This document shows positions 13,700 through 22,519 of a stretch of DNA of 22,951 bases, one piece after another. Source of the stretch: an uncultured Phascolarctobacterium sp. (GTDB taxonomy: Bacteria; Bacillota; Negativicutes; Acidaminococcales; Acidaminococcaceae). Made by a program: the position numbers and the translations under genes. Where the stretch lies: contig USBV01000006.1 of the NCBI GenBank assembly GCA_900553055.1, forward strand, positions 1 through 22,951, written 5' to 3'. The notes under the pieces were generated by a model. The model saw only the letters and a list, made by a program, of their open reading frames with translations, searched no databases and was not told the DNA's origin. How positions within the stretch are numbered: position 1 is the stretch's first letter; the number at the start of each line of letters is the position of its first letter.

Positions 13700-15112
13700 T
13701 TAAATCTTCGCCTTCAGCTCAGCCAGCTTAGCTTCCTGTGCTGCCAGCACCTTGTCGCCGATAGCAAACTGCTTCTCATTTTCAGAGAAGGCCGGTCCAC
13801 CATAGGAACGACGTGCTTCAACACAGTTAGCAGGGTCTAGCGCTGCCAGCAAATCGCTCTCGAACAAGTCGGAGAATTGCTTGTATTCCTCAATAGGAAT
13901 CTCCAGCAGGAATTTGCCCTTTTCGATAGCGTAGGCTACACATTTGCCAACCACCTCATGAGCTTGACGGAAGGGTAAGCCCTTGCGTACCAAATAATCG
14001 GCCAAATCAGTAGCATTGGAGAAGTCGTGAGCCACAGCCTGAGCCATCTTATCCACATTCACAGTCATTGTAAGAATCATATCACGATATACGGCCAAGG
14101 TGAATTTCACAGTGTCGATGGCGTCGAAGAAGCCCTCCTTGTCCTCCTGCAAATCCTTGTTATAGGTCAGGGGCAGTCCCTTCGCAGTGGTCAGCATAGC
14201 CATCAAATGACCATAGACACGACCGGTTTTACCCCTTACCAGCTCGGAAATATCCGGATTTTTCTTTTGCGGCATCATGGAAGAGCCAGTTGCGAAGGCA
14301 TCATCCAGCTCCACAAAGCCAAACTCAGTGCTGCTCCACAGGCAAATCTCCTCGCTTAAACGGCTCATGTGCATCATGAGGGTGGAAGCGAAGGACAAAA
14401 ATTCGATAACATAGTCACGGTCGCTAACTGCATCCATGGAATTCGGATACACAGTGCCGAAATTCAGCTCTTCTGCTACCATATGACGGTCAATGGGGAA
14501 GGTGGTGCCAGCGATAGCACCAGCGCCCAGGGGCATCAAATCCGCGCCCTCCCATACGCCTAACAAACGGCGGAAGTCACGCTGCAGCATATTGAAATAA
14601 GCCAGCAGGTGGTGAGCAAAGGTAATCGGTTGCGCACGCTGCAGATGGGTATAGCCAGGCATCAAGGTCTTTTCATGCTGCTTAGCCACACTCAGCAGTG
14701 CTTCCTCAAAGCGTAGCAAAAGCTCAGCAATCTCCGTTACCTCACGCTTCATATACATATGCATATCCAGCGCAACCTGGTCGTTACGGCTGCGAGCAGT
14801 ATGCAGACGCGCACCAGCGCTACCAATACGCTCAGTCAGGCGAGCCTCGACATTCATATGAATGTCCTCCAGGTCCACACTAAATTCAAAATTACCAGCT
14901 TCAATATCAGCCAAGATATCCTTCAAACCAGCAATAATCTTCTCCCCGTCCTCTGCTGGAATGATGCCACATTTAGCCAGCATGCGCGCATGGGCCATGC
15001 TGCCACGGATATCCTCGTGATATAAACGCTTATCAAAATCAATGGACGCATTAAATGCGTCCACTAATTCATTGGTATTCTTGCTAAAACGGCCGCCCCA
15101 AAGCTTAGCCAT
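13700..15112 (-). CDS. argH: Argininosuccinate lyase
   Basis: Splits argininosuccinate into arginine and fumarate, the last step of the pathway. The 470-residue product belongs to the fumarase/aspartase superfamily. It has [12 protein letters not shown] at about 106-116, THLQRAQP with the conserved His at 155, and the flexible signature loop [12 protein letters not shown] at 276-287 containing the catalytic serine. Length and motifs are normal. Its ATG overlaps the argG stop in a TAATG, so translation is coupled. It is the last arg gene and has no terminator of its own before the antisense antitoxin promoter, which starts four bases past its stop. Confidence 0.98.
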   Translation of the reverse strand: MAKLWGGRFSKNTNELVDAFNASIDFDKRLYHEDIRGSMAHARMLAKCGIIPAEDGEKIIAGLKDILADIEAGNFEFSVDLEDIHMNVEARLTERIGSAGARLHTARSRNDQVALDMHMYMKREVTEIAELLLRFEEALLSVAKQHEKTLMPGYTHLQRAQPITFAHHLLAYFNMLQRDFRRLLGVWEGADLMPLGAGAIAGTTFPIDRHMVAEELNFGTVYPNSMDAVSDRDYVIEFLSFASTLMMHMSRLSEEICLWSSTEFGFVELDDAFATGSSMMPQKKNPDISELVRGKTGRVYGHLMAMLTTAKGLPLTYNKDLQEDKEGFFDAIDTVKFTLAVYRDMILTMTVNVDKMAQAVAHDFSNATDLADYLVRKGLPFRQAHEVVGKCVAYAIEKGKFLLEIPIEEYKQFSDLFESDLLAALDPANCVEARRSYGGPAFSENEKQFAIGDKVLAAQEAKLAELKAKI

Positions 15113-16332
15113 TATTTCAAGGTGCCTTTCTTCATCATAGCACGAACCTGCAGCGGCAGACCGAACAGGTTGATGAAGCCGGTGGCATCAGCTTGGTTGT
15201 AAACCTCGTCTTCGCCGAAGGTTACATATTCTTGGCTGTACAGGGAGTACGGGGATTTTACGCCTGCGCTGTAAATATTGCCCTTGTACAGTTTCATGCG
15301 AACAGTACCGGTAACAGTCTTTTGGGTTTCGTTTACGAAGCCATCCAGAGCCTCACGCAGGGGGCTGAACCACATGCCATCATAAACCAGCTCAGAGTAG
15401 CGGATGGATACTTGTTGCTTGAAGGATTGGGTTGCACGGTCCAGGCACAGGTTTTCCAAATCATTGTGGCCGTAGTAGATGATTGCGCCAGCGGGGTTTT
15501 CATAAACGCCACGGGATTTCATGCCTACCAGACGGTCTTCAACCATATCGGTGATACCAACAGCATTGCGAATGCCGATTTCATTCAGTTTTTCTACCAA
15601 TTTAGCGGGGCTCAGTTTTTCGCCGTTTACAGAAACGGGAACGCCTTCTACATATTCCAGTTCAACATATTCCGGTTTATCAGGAGCCTTTTCAGGAATA
15701 TTGGTTACGATGAACAGCTCATCCTTCGGTGCATTCCAGGGATCTTCCAGATCGGAGCCTTCATGGGACAGATGCCACATGTTGCGGTCCATGGAATAGT
15801 CATGGTCATGGGATACAGGAATGGGAATGTTGTGAGCAGCAGCGTAGTCGATTTCTTGGTCACGAGAACGCAGCTCCCATTCACGCCAAGGAGCAATAAT
15901 AGCCAGATCAGGGTTCAAAGCTTTTACAGACAGCTCGAAACGAACTTGGTCATTACCCTTGCCGGTAGCACCGTGAGCGATAGCGTCAGCGCCTTCAGCT
16001 TCAGCGATTTCAACAAGTTTTTTAGCGATCAGCGGACGAGCGAAGGAAGTGCCCAGCAGGTATTTCTTTTCATAAACAGCGCCAGCCTTAACGGTGGGCC
16101 ATACATAATCTTTAATGAATTCTTCCTTCAAATCCAGGATATAGCATTTGCTAGCACCGGTTTTGATAGCCTTGTCATGTACGGGATCCAGCTCATCGCC
16201 TTGGCCCAAGTCAGCACAAGCAGCGATAACCTCGCAGCCATTGTAGTTTTCCTTCAACCAAGGAATGATTACGGATGTATCCAGGCCACCGGAGTAAGCC
16301 AAAACTACTTTCTTAATATCTTCTTTTTTCAT
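15112..16332 (-). CDS. argG: Argininosuccinate synthase
   Basis: Joins citrulline and aspartate using ATP. The 406-residue product starts with the N-type ATP pyrophosphatase loop AYSGGLDTS (12-20). It also shows [15 protein letters not shown] near 117-131, which contacts ATP and the substrates, and the C-terminal multimerisation region ending in [12 protein letters not shown]. Length is typical. The ATG follows AGGAGG at 9 bases. A 130-base gap separates it from argF and contains a perfect -10 TATAAT with a nearby ARG-like half-site, so argGH may have its own promoter in addition to read-through. Confidence 0.98.
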   Translation of the reverse strand: MKKEDIKKVVLAYSGGLDTSVIIPWLKENYNGCEVIAACADLGQGDELDPVHDKAIKTGASKCYILDLKEEFIKDYVWPTVKAGAVYEKKYLLGTSFARPLIAKKLVEIAEAEGADAIAHGATGKGNDQVRFELSVKALNPDLAIIAPWREWELRSRDQEIDYAAAHNIPIPVSHDHDYSMDRNMWHLSHEGSDLEDPWNAPKDELFIVTNIPEKAPDKPEYVELEYVEGVPVSVNGEKLSPAKLVEKLNEIGIRNAVGITDMVEDRLVGMKSRGVYENPAGAIIYYGHNDLENLCLDRATQSFKQQVSIRYSELVYDGMWFSPLREALDGFVNETQKTVTGTVRMKLYKGNIYSAGVKSPYSLYSQEYVTFGEDEVYNQADATGFINLFGLPLQVRAMMKKGTLK

Positions 16333-16397
16333 AATAATTAGCCTCCTAAAAACTGCATAATATAAGCTCGCAGTGTATATTCTTACAAACTTCCTGT

Positions 16398-16420
16398 ATT
16401 ATAACACTTTTTTATGCATA
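16398..16420 (-). promoter_or_regulatory. Internal argGH promoter -10 with overlapping ARG-box-like site
   Basis: On the minus strand a TATAAT (16398-16403) lies about 65 bases before the argG start. It has no clear -35. The 18 bases TATGCATAAAAAAGTGTT (16403-16420) share TGCATAAAA with the stronger ARG-like palindrome at argC, but the second half-site is poor. A second TGCATAA half-site lies near 16353-16359 in the leader. ArgR control here is tentative. Confidence 0.4.
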
Positions 16421-16462
16421 ATACTAGCTATTTTAAGCATGTATACAAAATTTTTCTCTGCT

Positions 16463-17404
16463 TTACAGCACCTCATCACTCATTAAGAGAGCCATAATAG
16501 CCTTTTGCACATGCAAGCGGTTCTCAGCTTGGTCAAACACTACGGAGTGCGGACCTTCCAGCACATCCTCGGTAATTTCTTCGCCACGGTGAGCGGGCAG
16601 GCAGTGCAATACGATGCACTCCGGACGAGCGACATCCAGCAAGGCTTGATTAATTTGATAATTATGCAGAGCCTTAAAGCGAATATCGCGCTCTGCTTCC
16701 TCGCCCATGCTGGTCCAAACGTCGGTATAGAGCACGTCGGCACCCTTAGCAGCCTTAAACAAATCCTCTTCCACAGTAATGGTGCAGCCGGTATGGGAAG
16801 CATCCTCCTGTGCCTCAGCCAAAACCTTCGGGTCCGGCTGATAGCCCTTGGGGCTAGCGCACACCATGTTCATGCCAACCTTAGCGCAGGCATACATCAG
16901 GGAGTGAGCCATGTTATTGCCGTCGCCTACATAAACCAGCTTACGACCTTTTAATACCTCCATCTTTTCTTGGATGGTGAACATATCGGTCAAAGCTTGG
17001 CAGGGATGTAAGAGGTCAGTTAAGCCGTTGATAACCGGCACACTTGCATATTTAGCCAGCTCCACTACGGATTCGTGGGAGAAGGTGCGAATCATGATGC
17101 CATCAACCATGCGGCTGAGCACACGCGCAGTATCACGAATCGGCTCGCCACGGCCAATTTGAGAAGCAGAATCACTCAAATAAATCGGGTGACCGCCCAG
17201 CTGCCAAAAGCCAACCTCAAAGGAGGTTCTGGTGCGAGTGGAAGCCTTGGAGAAAAGCATAGCCAAGGTCTTGCCCTTCAAATATTGATGGGGCTCGCCA
17301 GCCTTTTGTTTACGCTTTAATTTTTTAGCAACATCCAAAATAGTAGCCACTTCACCGACAGTCAAGTCGTGAATGGAAAGCAAATCCTTATTTCTTAAAC
17401 CCAT
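16463..17404 (-). CDS. argF: Ornithine carbamoyltransferase
   Basis: Makes citrulline from ornithine and carbamoyl phosphate. The 313-residue product has the carbamoyl-phosphate loop STRTRTS at 55-61, HPCQ at 133-136, DGNN at 161-164, the ornithine loop with SMG at 232-234, and HCLPAHRGEE at 267-276. Together these identify an anabolic OTCase rather than aspartate carbamoyltransferase. AAAGGGG precedes the ATG, which starts 13 bases after the argD stop. I see no convincing terminator after it, so it probably shares transcripts with argGH. Confidence 0.97.
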   Translation of the reverse strand: MGLRNKDLLSIHDLTVGEVATILDVAKKLKRKQKAGEPHQYLKGKTLAMLFSKASTRTRTSFEVGFWQLGGHPIYLSDSASQIGRGEPIRDTARVLSRMVDGIMIRTFSHESVVELAKYASVPVINGLTDLLHPCQALTDMFTIQEKMEVLKGRKLVYVGDGNNMAHSLMYACAKVGMNMVCASPKGYQPDPKVLAEAQEDASHTGCTITVEEDLFKAAKGADVLYTDVWTSMGEEAERDIRFKALHNYQINQALLDVARPECIVLHCLPAHRGEEITEDVLEGPHSVVFDQAENRLHVQKAIMALLMSDEVL

Positions 17405-17417
17405 TTTTATCCCCTTT

Positions 17418-18608
17418 TTACATAGCTGCCAGGGCCTTATCCAAAGCAGCCACTACCAAATCAATTTCTTCCTTGCTAATAATCAACGGCGGAACGATGC
17501 GAATAACGCTCCCAGCGGTGCAATTAATGATTACACCATTAGCCAAGCAATGCTCTACCACGGGTCGTCCCTCGCTCGTCAGCTCCATGCCCAAAATCAG
17601 GCCGCGGCCGCGCACTTCCTTCACCTTATCAGGATATTTAGCCTGCAGCTTCTTAAGCTCGCCGATGAAATATTCACCCTTTTGGGCAACCTTCTCCACC
17701 AAGCCCTCGGACTTAATAGTTGCCAACGTTGCATACACAGCAGCGCAAGCCAGCGGGTTACCGCCAAAGGTACCGCCATGGTCACCGGGCTTAAAGACAT
17801 GCGCTAAGCGCTCGGGCACAGCAAAGCCTGCTACTGGAAAGCCGCCGCCAATGCCCTTAGCAAAGGTCAATACATCGGGCTTTACACCGCTATGCATATA
17901 GCCAAACCATTTGCCGGTACGAGCCACGCCAGTTTGTACCTCGTCAAAAATCAGCAGTGCATCATATTTATCGCACAGAGCGCGTACCTGCTGCAGATAT
18001 TCATCACTGGGCACATGCACACCGCCCTCACCCTGAATGGGCTCCAAGAGTACAGCGCACACATCCTCGTCCATCACAGCCTCCAAGGCCTTAATATCAG
18101 CATAGGGCACCAGCACGTGACCAGGGCTCAGCGGGCCATAGCCAACGTGATAATAGTCATGTCCGGTTGCTGCCAAAGTATCAAAGGTGCGGCCGTGGAA
18201 GGATTCATCTGCGGAAATAATTTTATACTTGGTGGGAGATTTAGCCACGCCATACTTACGCGCCAGCTTCATCGCGCCCTCATTGCCCTCGGCACCACAG
18301 TTAGCAAAGAAAATGCGGTCCATACCAGTGGCTTCGGCAACTAAGCGCAAAGCCTTAGCTTGGATTTCGGTATAATATAGGTTGGAGCAATGCATAACCT
18401 TGGTAGCCTGGTCGGCAATAGCCTTCACCAAAACAGGATGATTGTAGCCCAAGGAGTTTACAGCAATGCCGGCAAAGGCATCAATGTATTCGTTGCCCTC
18501 GTTATCCCACACTCTGCAGCCCTGTCCATGGTCCATCACCATTTGGTAACGACCAAAAACGGGCAAATAATATTTCTCGGTCTGTTCAATAACAGTTTGT
18601 TTATTCAT
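17418..18608 (-). CDS. argD: Acetylornithine aminotransferase
   Basis: PLP enzyme converting N-acetylglutamate semialdehyde and glutamate to N-acetylornithine. The 396-residue class III aminotransferase has NCGAEGNEGAMKLAR near 103-117, SFHGRT at 136-141, the cofactor Asp222 in FDEVQTG, and Schiff-base Lys251 in TFAKGIGGGFP. I chose ATG at 18608; an in-frame TTG one codon upstream (18611) is possible, with GAGGGG 9-11 bases before them. It follows argB after a 112-bp palindromic repeat, which fills nearly all of the gap. Succinyl-diaminopimelate aminotransferase activity is a known side activity of ArgD, but the cluster makes arginine its main job. Confidence 0.96.
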   Translation of the reverse strand: MNKQTVIEQTEKYYLPVFGRYQMVMDHGQGCRVWDNEGNEYIDAFAGIAVNSLGYNHPVLVKAIADQATKVMHCSNLYYTEIQAKALRLVAEATGMDRIFFANCGAEGNEGAMKLARKYGVAKSPTKYKIISADESFHGRTFDTLAATGHDYYHVGYGPLSPGHVLVPYADIKALEAVMDEDVCAVLLEPIQGEGGVHVPSDEYLQQVRALCDKYDALLIFDEVQTGVARTGKWFGYMHSGVKPDVLTFAKGIGGGFPVAGFAVPERLAHVFKPGDHGGTFGGNPLACAAVYATLATIKSEGLVEKVAQKGEYFIGELKKLQAKYPDKVKEVRGRGLILGMELTSEGRPVVEHCLANGVIINCTAGSVIRIVPPLIISKEEIDLVVAALDKALAAM

Positions 18609-18630
18609 CAATATAAGGTCCCCTCTTATT

Positions 18631-18742
18631 AATTCCTCCGCCTCGCAGGCTCGGCACCTCCCTTTTCAAAGGGAGGCAACCATTAGCTCTAAGTTAGGCT
18701 CCCTTTTCAAAGGGAGCTGTCAGCGAAGCTGACTGAGGAATT
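18631..18742. repeat. 112-bp MITE-like palindromic element in the argB-argD gap
   Basis: Terminal inverted repeats AATTCCTC (18631-18638) and GAGGAATT (18735-18742) enclose two copies of CTCCCTTTTCAAAGGGAG (18658-18675, 18699-18716), each able to form a hairpin. Further hairpins are GTCAGC-GAA-GCTGAC near the right end and GCC-TCGCA-GGC near the left. There is no coding frame. It resembles small CTCCCTTT...AAAGGGAG elements I associate with gut Firmicutes. Its right end is one base from the argB stop codon. Confidence 0.75.
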
Positions 18743-18743
18743 T

Positions 18744-19637
18744 TTATTTTAATTCCTTCACTACCTCGGTACCAACGCCCTTGTCGCTCAAAATTTCCAT
18801 CAAAATAGTATGCTCAGCGCGACCATCGATGATATGAGTCTTTTTAGCGCCGCCGCTCAAAGCAGTGATGCAAGCACGAACCTTCGGAATCATGCCGCCG
18901 TCAATTTTGCCACGAATAATCAGCTCCTGAGCCTTTTCAAAGGTCAAGGTAGAAATAAAGCTATTCTCATCACGATAATCGGAATAAATACCGCGTACAT
19001 CTGTCAATACCAGCAGCTTCTCAGCCTTCAAAGCGCCAGCGACCTCGCCAGCAACACTGTCGGCATTAATATTATAGGTTTCGCCCTGCGCACCCACACC
19101 AGTAGGAGCAATAACAGGAATAAAGCCTGCATTCAGCAGCACATCAATCAGCTCGGTGTTAACCTTTTCCACATTGCCCACATAACCAATATCTACCAGA
19201 TTAACCTCGCCATTTTCATAAACATCAGCCAAATGCTTCTTAGCTTGAATCAAGGTAGCATCCTTGCCGTTCAGGCCCACTGCCTTACCACCCAAGGTGT
19301 TCAAACGAGCTACCAAATCAGTGTTGATTTTGCCAACCAAAGCCATCTCTGCAATGCCCACGGACTCAGCATCGGTTACACGCAAGCCACTTACAAACTC
19401 GCTCTTCTTACCAGCCTGCATCAGCATACGGGTGATTTCCGGTCCACCGCCATGTACAACAACAGGACGCATACCAGCGCATTGCAGGAACACGATATCC
19501 TGCAGCACCTTATTCTTCAGCTCGTCGTTCAGCATAGCGTTGCCGCCATATTTAACCACAATGGTTTTATTCTTAAACTTGCTCAGATAAGGTAATGCCT
19601 CCACGAGAGTTTGTACTTGAGAATCATTCATCAACAT
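18744..19637 (-). CDS. argB: Acetylglutamate kinase
   Basis: Phosphorylates N-acetylglutamate with ATP. The 297-residue amino acid kinase-fold product has KYGGNAM at 29-35, HGGGPEI at 62-68, NADSVAGEVA near 191-200, and LTDVRGIY near 211. An N-terminal helix (about 6-22) before the first strand, the length near 300, and the C-terminal HTILMEILSDKGVGTEV match the hexameric arginine-inhibited class rather than the shorter E. coli type. Because ArgJ recycles acetyl groups, this kinase is expected to be the feedback-inhibited step. AAGGAGG lies 8 bases before the ATG at 19637, favouring it over the second ATG two codons later. Confidence 0.97.
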   Translation of the reverse strand: MLMNDSQVQTLVEALPYLSKFKNKTIVVKYGGNAMLNDELKNKVLQDIVFLQCAGMRPVVVHGGGPEITRMLMQAGKKSEFVSGLRVTDAESVGIAEMALVGKINTDLVARLNTLGGKAVGLNGKDATLIQAKKHLADVYENGEVNLVDIGYVGNVEKVNTELIDVLLNAGFIPVIAPTGVGAQGETYNINADSVAGEVAGALKAEKLLVLTDVRGIYSDYRDENSFISTLTFEKAQELIIRGKIDGGMIPKVRACITALSGGAKKTHIIDGRAEHTILMEILSDKGVGTEVVKELK

Positions 19638-19697
19638 ATTAAAATCCTCCTTATAAATTTATTAGATATTGTTTATTTTTTCAGCTATATTAAAACT

Positions 19698-19726
19698 AAT
19701 CGGATTTTCAGCTCATAACTGGTTAA
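19698..19726. repeat. Possible remnant arm of a family B element
   Basis: AATCGGATTTTCAGCTCAT followed by a GGTT-containing stretch resembles the left inner arm of family B (AATTGGGATTTTAGCTCAT at 21263-21281). No matching right arm is present, and the full copy B1 begins 9 bases further on. Confidence 0.35.
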
Positions 19727-19734
19727 TATATACG

Positions 19735-19932
19735 CTAATAAAGTAAATATAATAATTGCGTAACGAATAGAAATTTTAGCTCATGAGTGGCTGGTATAAC
19801 CGACTCAAGGGTTGAATGCAGTGAATTATTCCTCGTTCAAATAGTACCCCGCAGAGTCTTGGTTATACCCCACGAAATGAGCGTCAAAAATTTCTTCTGA
19901 GCGAAGCAATATTATATTTACGACTTTATCAG
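19735..19932. repeat. Family B structured intergenic element, copy B1 (about 198 bp)
   Basis: Fills most of the argJ-argB gap. Long imperfect inverted arms run from CTAATAAAG...AATTGC (from 19735) to GCAAT...CTTTATCAG (to 19932). Nested stems include GAAATTTT/AAAATTTC (19770-19777, 19887-19894) and GGTATAACC/GGTTATACC (19793-19801, 19861-19869). The central ~115 bases are nearly identical to copy B2, and stem differences are compensated on the other arm. Its right end overlaps the argJ stop codon. No credible coding frame. Confidence 0.85.
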
Positions 19933-21134
19933 GTATGATACTCCCCATTAATCTTAACATACTCATAAGAGAAGTCACAGGTCCACACCGTAGCCTTTTC
20001 CTCACCCGCAGCCAAATCAATCGTCATGGAAATATCATGCTGGCTCATCGTCGGCGCCAAAGCCTCCGCCGGCACATTGCAGTTCATGCCGTTCTCTACC
20101 AAGCGAATCCCGCCAATCTCCAAATTAACCTTATCCGCAACCATCTCCGCACCACTGTAGCCAGCCGCGCACACAATGCGTCCCCAGTTAGGATCCTCAC
20201 CGAAGAAAGCAGTTTTAACCAAAGGAGACTTCGCAATCGCCATAGCCGCAGTCTTTGCATCAGCCCAGGTAGCAGCACCAACTACATTCACCTCAAGGAA
20301 CTTAGTCGCGCCCTCACCATCATGCGCAATCATCTTCGCCAAATCAGTAGCACAGGCCACCAACGCTTCGAAAAACGCCGGATAATCAGGATGCTCCTCA
20401 CTCAAAATAATCTCATTTTCAGCACGGCCATTAGCCAGCACAATCATGCTGTCGTTAGTGGAAGTATCACCATCCACTACAACCATATTAAAGGACTGGT
20501 CCGCAGCCTTCTTCACCGCACGCTTCAGCACATCCGGAGCAATAGCCGCATCCGTAGTGATAAAGGTCAGCATCGTCGCCATATTGGGGTGAATCATGCC
20601 TGCACCCTTGGCAATACCGGCAAACTTTCCTTTTTTCCCGCCGATTTCCGTCTCATAAGCAGCACGCTTAATAAAGGTATCAGTGGTTTGAATCGCCATC
20701 GCACAGCTTTCGCCCTCACACTCGTCCAAGCTATCAATGGCATCAGCAATGCCGGTCAGCAGCTTGTCCATCGGCAAAAATTGCCCAATCAAACCGGTGG
20801 AGCACACAAAAACCTCCTCCGGCTTAATCCCCAGCAGCTCCGCTGCATGGGACTGCATCCTGCGAGCATCAGCCAAGCCCTGCTCGCCCGTGCAAGCATT
20901 AGCGCAGCCGCTATTCACAACAATCGCCTGCGCATAACCATGCTGATTCACCTCACGGCTCACAAGCACAGGAGCCGCACACATTTTATTTTGGGTAAAA
21001 ACAGCGCCACAGGCAGCGGGAGCAGTGCTATAAATCACCGCCACATCATGATTGCCACTCACCTTAATGCCGGCCTTCACACCCGCAGCAATAAACCCCT
21101 GCGGAGCAGTTACCCACCCTTCAATTTTTTGCAT
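19929..21134 (-). CDS. argJ: Bifunctional ornithine acetyltransferase / N-acetylglutamate synthase
   Basis: Moves the acetyl group from N-acetylornithine to glutamate. In bifunctional members it also makes N-acetylglutamate from acetyl-CoA, which closes the acetyl cycle. The 401-residue precursor has the self-cleavage region KGAGMIHPNMATMLTF (176-191). Cleavage before Thr187 gives alpha and beta chains, with Thr187 as the nucleophile. NSGCANACTG near 74-83 and STGLIGQFLP near 112-121 are family motifs. AGAGGG precedes the ATG. It lies between argC and argB, with a family B element on each side. No separate argA or argE is present in the window, consistent with the cyclic route; whether it also has synthase activity cannot be read from sequence. 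Confidence 0.97.
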   Translation of the reverse strand: MQKIEGWVTAPQGFIAAGVKAGIKVSGNHDVAVIYSTAPAACGAVFTQNKMCAAPVLVSREVNQHGYAQAIVVNSGCANACTGEQGLADARRMQSHAAELLGIKPEEVFVCSTGLIGQFLPMDKLLTGIADAIDSLDECEGESCAMAIQTTDTFIKRAAYETEIGGKKGKFAGIAKGAGMIHPNMATMLTFITTDAAIAPDVLKRAVKKAADQSFNMVVVDGDTSTNDSMIVLANGRAENEIILSEEHPDYPAFFEALVACATDLAKMIAHDGEGATKFLEVNVVGAATWADAKTAAMAIAKSPLVKTAFFGEDPNWGRIVCAAGYSGAEMVADKVNLEIGGIRLVENGMNCNVPAEALAPTMSQHDISMTIDLAAGEEKATVWTCDFSYEYVKINGEYHT

Positions 21135-21233
21135 TTCTATCCCTCTTTTATATTAAGAATAATAGCGATAATAAACTGAAATCTTAAAAACAAGCTTGTA
21201 ATTGTTCGCTCATTAGTGCTTGCGCCACTCACC

Positions 21234-21421
21234 AACGCAGTAATTATAATAAATGCGAAGCGAATTGGGATTTTAGCTCATGAGTGGTTGGAATAACCGG
21301 CTCAAGGGTTGAATGCAATGAATTATTCTTCTTTCAAATAGTACCCCGCAGAGTCTTGGTTATTCCCCACGAAATGAGCGTCAAAAATCCCACCTGAGCG
21401 AAGCATTATTATAACGCTTTG
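21234..21421. repeat. Family B structured intergenic element, copy B2 (about 188 bp)
   Basis: Fills most of the argC-argJ gap in the same orientation as B1. Arms TTATAATAAATGC (21244-21256) and GCATTATTATAA (21403-21414) pair with one bulge. GGGATTTT (21267-21274) pairs with AAAATCCC (21384-21391), and GGAATAACC (21290-21298) with GGTTATTCC (21358-21366). At three stems it carries different but still complementary bases from B1. It ends 9 bases before the argC stop codon. Confidence 0.85.
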
Positions 21422-21430
21422 AACCAACAA

Positions 21431-22465
21431 TCAAGGCACAATCGGTAACGCTCTCAATCCAGCAGTCTCATTAATACCGAACATAACATTCATATTCTGC
21501 ACCGCCTGCCCCGCTGCGCCCTTCACCAAATTATCAATACAATTCATCACGATAATGCGCCCCGTGCGCTTATCAGTCTGCCAACCCAAATCCACATAAT
21601 TAGACGCGCGCACATTCTTTAGCTCCGGACAACCGCCCTTGCCGCGCAAACGGATAAAAAACTCCTTACCATACATCGCCTGATAAGCCTCTTCAATCTG
21701 CGCATCCGTCACGCCCTCTTTTAACTGACCGTAGCAGGTAGCCAAAATGCCCCTATCCACCGGCAGCAAATGCGGCGTAAACTGAATCACCACCGGCTCG
21801 CCCGCAAACTCGCTGTAAATCTGCTCAATCTCCGGCGTATGACGATGACTCGCCACACCATAAGCCTTAAAGCTTTCATTCACCGCGCAATACAGGCTGC
21901 CCGCCTTCAGACTGCGCCCTGCACCACTCGTGCCGGACTTAGCATCCACGATAATGCCCTGATGCTCAATCAAATCATATTTCAGCAGCGGCACCATCGC
22001 CAAAATGCTGCAGGTAGTGTAGCAGCCCGGATTGGCCACAAGACTAGCCCCGCGCACCTGGTCACGATAAAGCTCCGTCAAACCATACACAGCCTTAGCC
22101 TCCGGGTCCTCGTGCTTCACCTTGTACCACTCTTCAAAGACGCGATAATCTCTAAATCTATAGTCTCCGCCCAAATCGATAATCTTCGTTTTGCTGCCAC
22201 GCAGCTTTTTACCAATTTTCATGGCATGGCCATGAGGCAGGGCGATAAAAATAACATCGCTGTCAGCAGCAATTTGCTCAATCTCCTGCATCGATTGCAG
22301 GTTCTTTTCAATTCTGCCGGCCAAATGCGGATACATGCTGGCTATTGCCTCGCCCGTGCTGCTTTCGGAAGTAATCGTGGCAATTTCTGCCTCGGGGTGA
22401 CCATCCAAAAGTCGCAGCAGCTCCACACCTGCATAACCGGTTGCGCCGATAACACTTGCTCTCAT
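21431..22465 (-). CDS. argC: N-acetyl-gamma-glutamyl-phosphate reductase
   Basis: NADPH-dependent reduction of N-acetylglutamyl phosphate to the semialdehyde. The 344-residue product has a Rossmann start GATGYAG (7-13), ALPHGHAM near 75-82, the catalytic Cys148 in ANPGCYTT, and SHRHTPEI with the conserved His near 213. The start is decided by the ribosome binding site. AAAGGAGG runs directly into an upstream in-frame ATG at 22471, leaving no spacing, whereas the ATG at 22465 lies 6 bases after GGAGG. It is the first gene of the arginine cluster, with a good promoter overlapped by an ARG-box-like palindrome. Confidence 0.97.
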   Translation of the reverse strand: MRASVIGATGYAGVELLRLLDGHPEAEIATITSESSTGEAIASMYPHLAGRIEKNLQSMQEIEQIAADSDVIFIALPHGHAMKIGKKLRGSKTKIIDLGGDYRFRDYRVFEEWYKVKHEDPEAKAVYGLTELYRDQVRGASLVANPGCYTTCSILAMVPLLKYDLIEHQGIIVDAKSGTSGAGRSLKAGSLYCAVNESFKAYGVASHRHTPEIEQIYSEFAGEPVVIQFTPHLLPVDRGILATCYGQLKEGVTDAQIEEAYQAMYGKEFFIRLRGKGGCPELKNVRASNYVDLGWQTDKRTGRIIVMNCIDNLVKGAAGQAVQNMNVMFGINETAGLRALPIVP

Positions 22466-22489
22466 ATCCATCCTCCTTTACGAATGATA

Positions 22490-22519
22490 ATTATACAACT
22501 TTCTTGCATAAAATTGCAA
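22490..22519 (-). promoter_or_regulatory. Promoter of the arginine operon (before argC)
   Basis: On the minus strand TTGCAA (22514-22519) and a perfect TATAAT (22490-22495) are 18 bases apart, about 25 bases before the argC start. The -35 lies inside the ARG-box-like palindrome. Confidence 0.7.

Noticed and set aside
15193-16341. 382-residue open frame on the plus strand opposite argG
   Set aside because: It mirrors argG almost exactly, has no ribosome binding site of note and no recognisable domain; it follows from the codon bias of argG.
19935-21179. 414-residue open frame on the plus strand opposite argJ
   Set aside because: A shadow of argJ with His/Arg/Ser-rich composition and no domain; argJ is certain from its motifs.
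19735-21421. Family B elements as T-box, riboswitch or tRNA-like elements
   Set aside because: They lack T-box sequence boxes, an antiterminator/terminator pair with a T run, or a tRNA cloverleaf; the folds are long simple palindromes.
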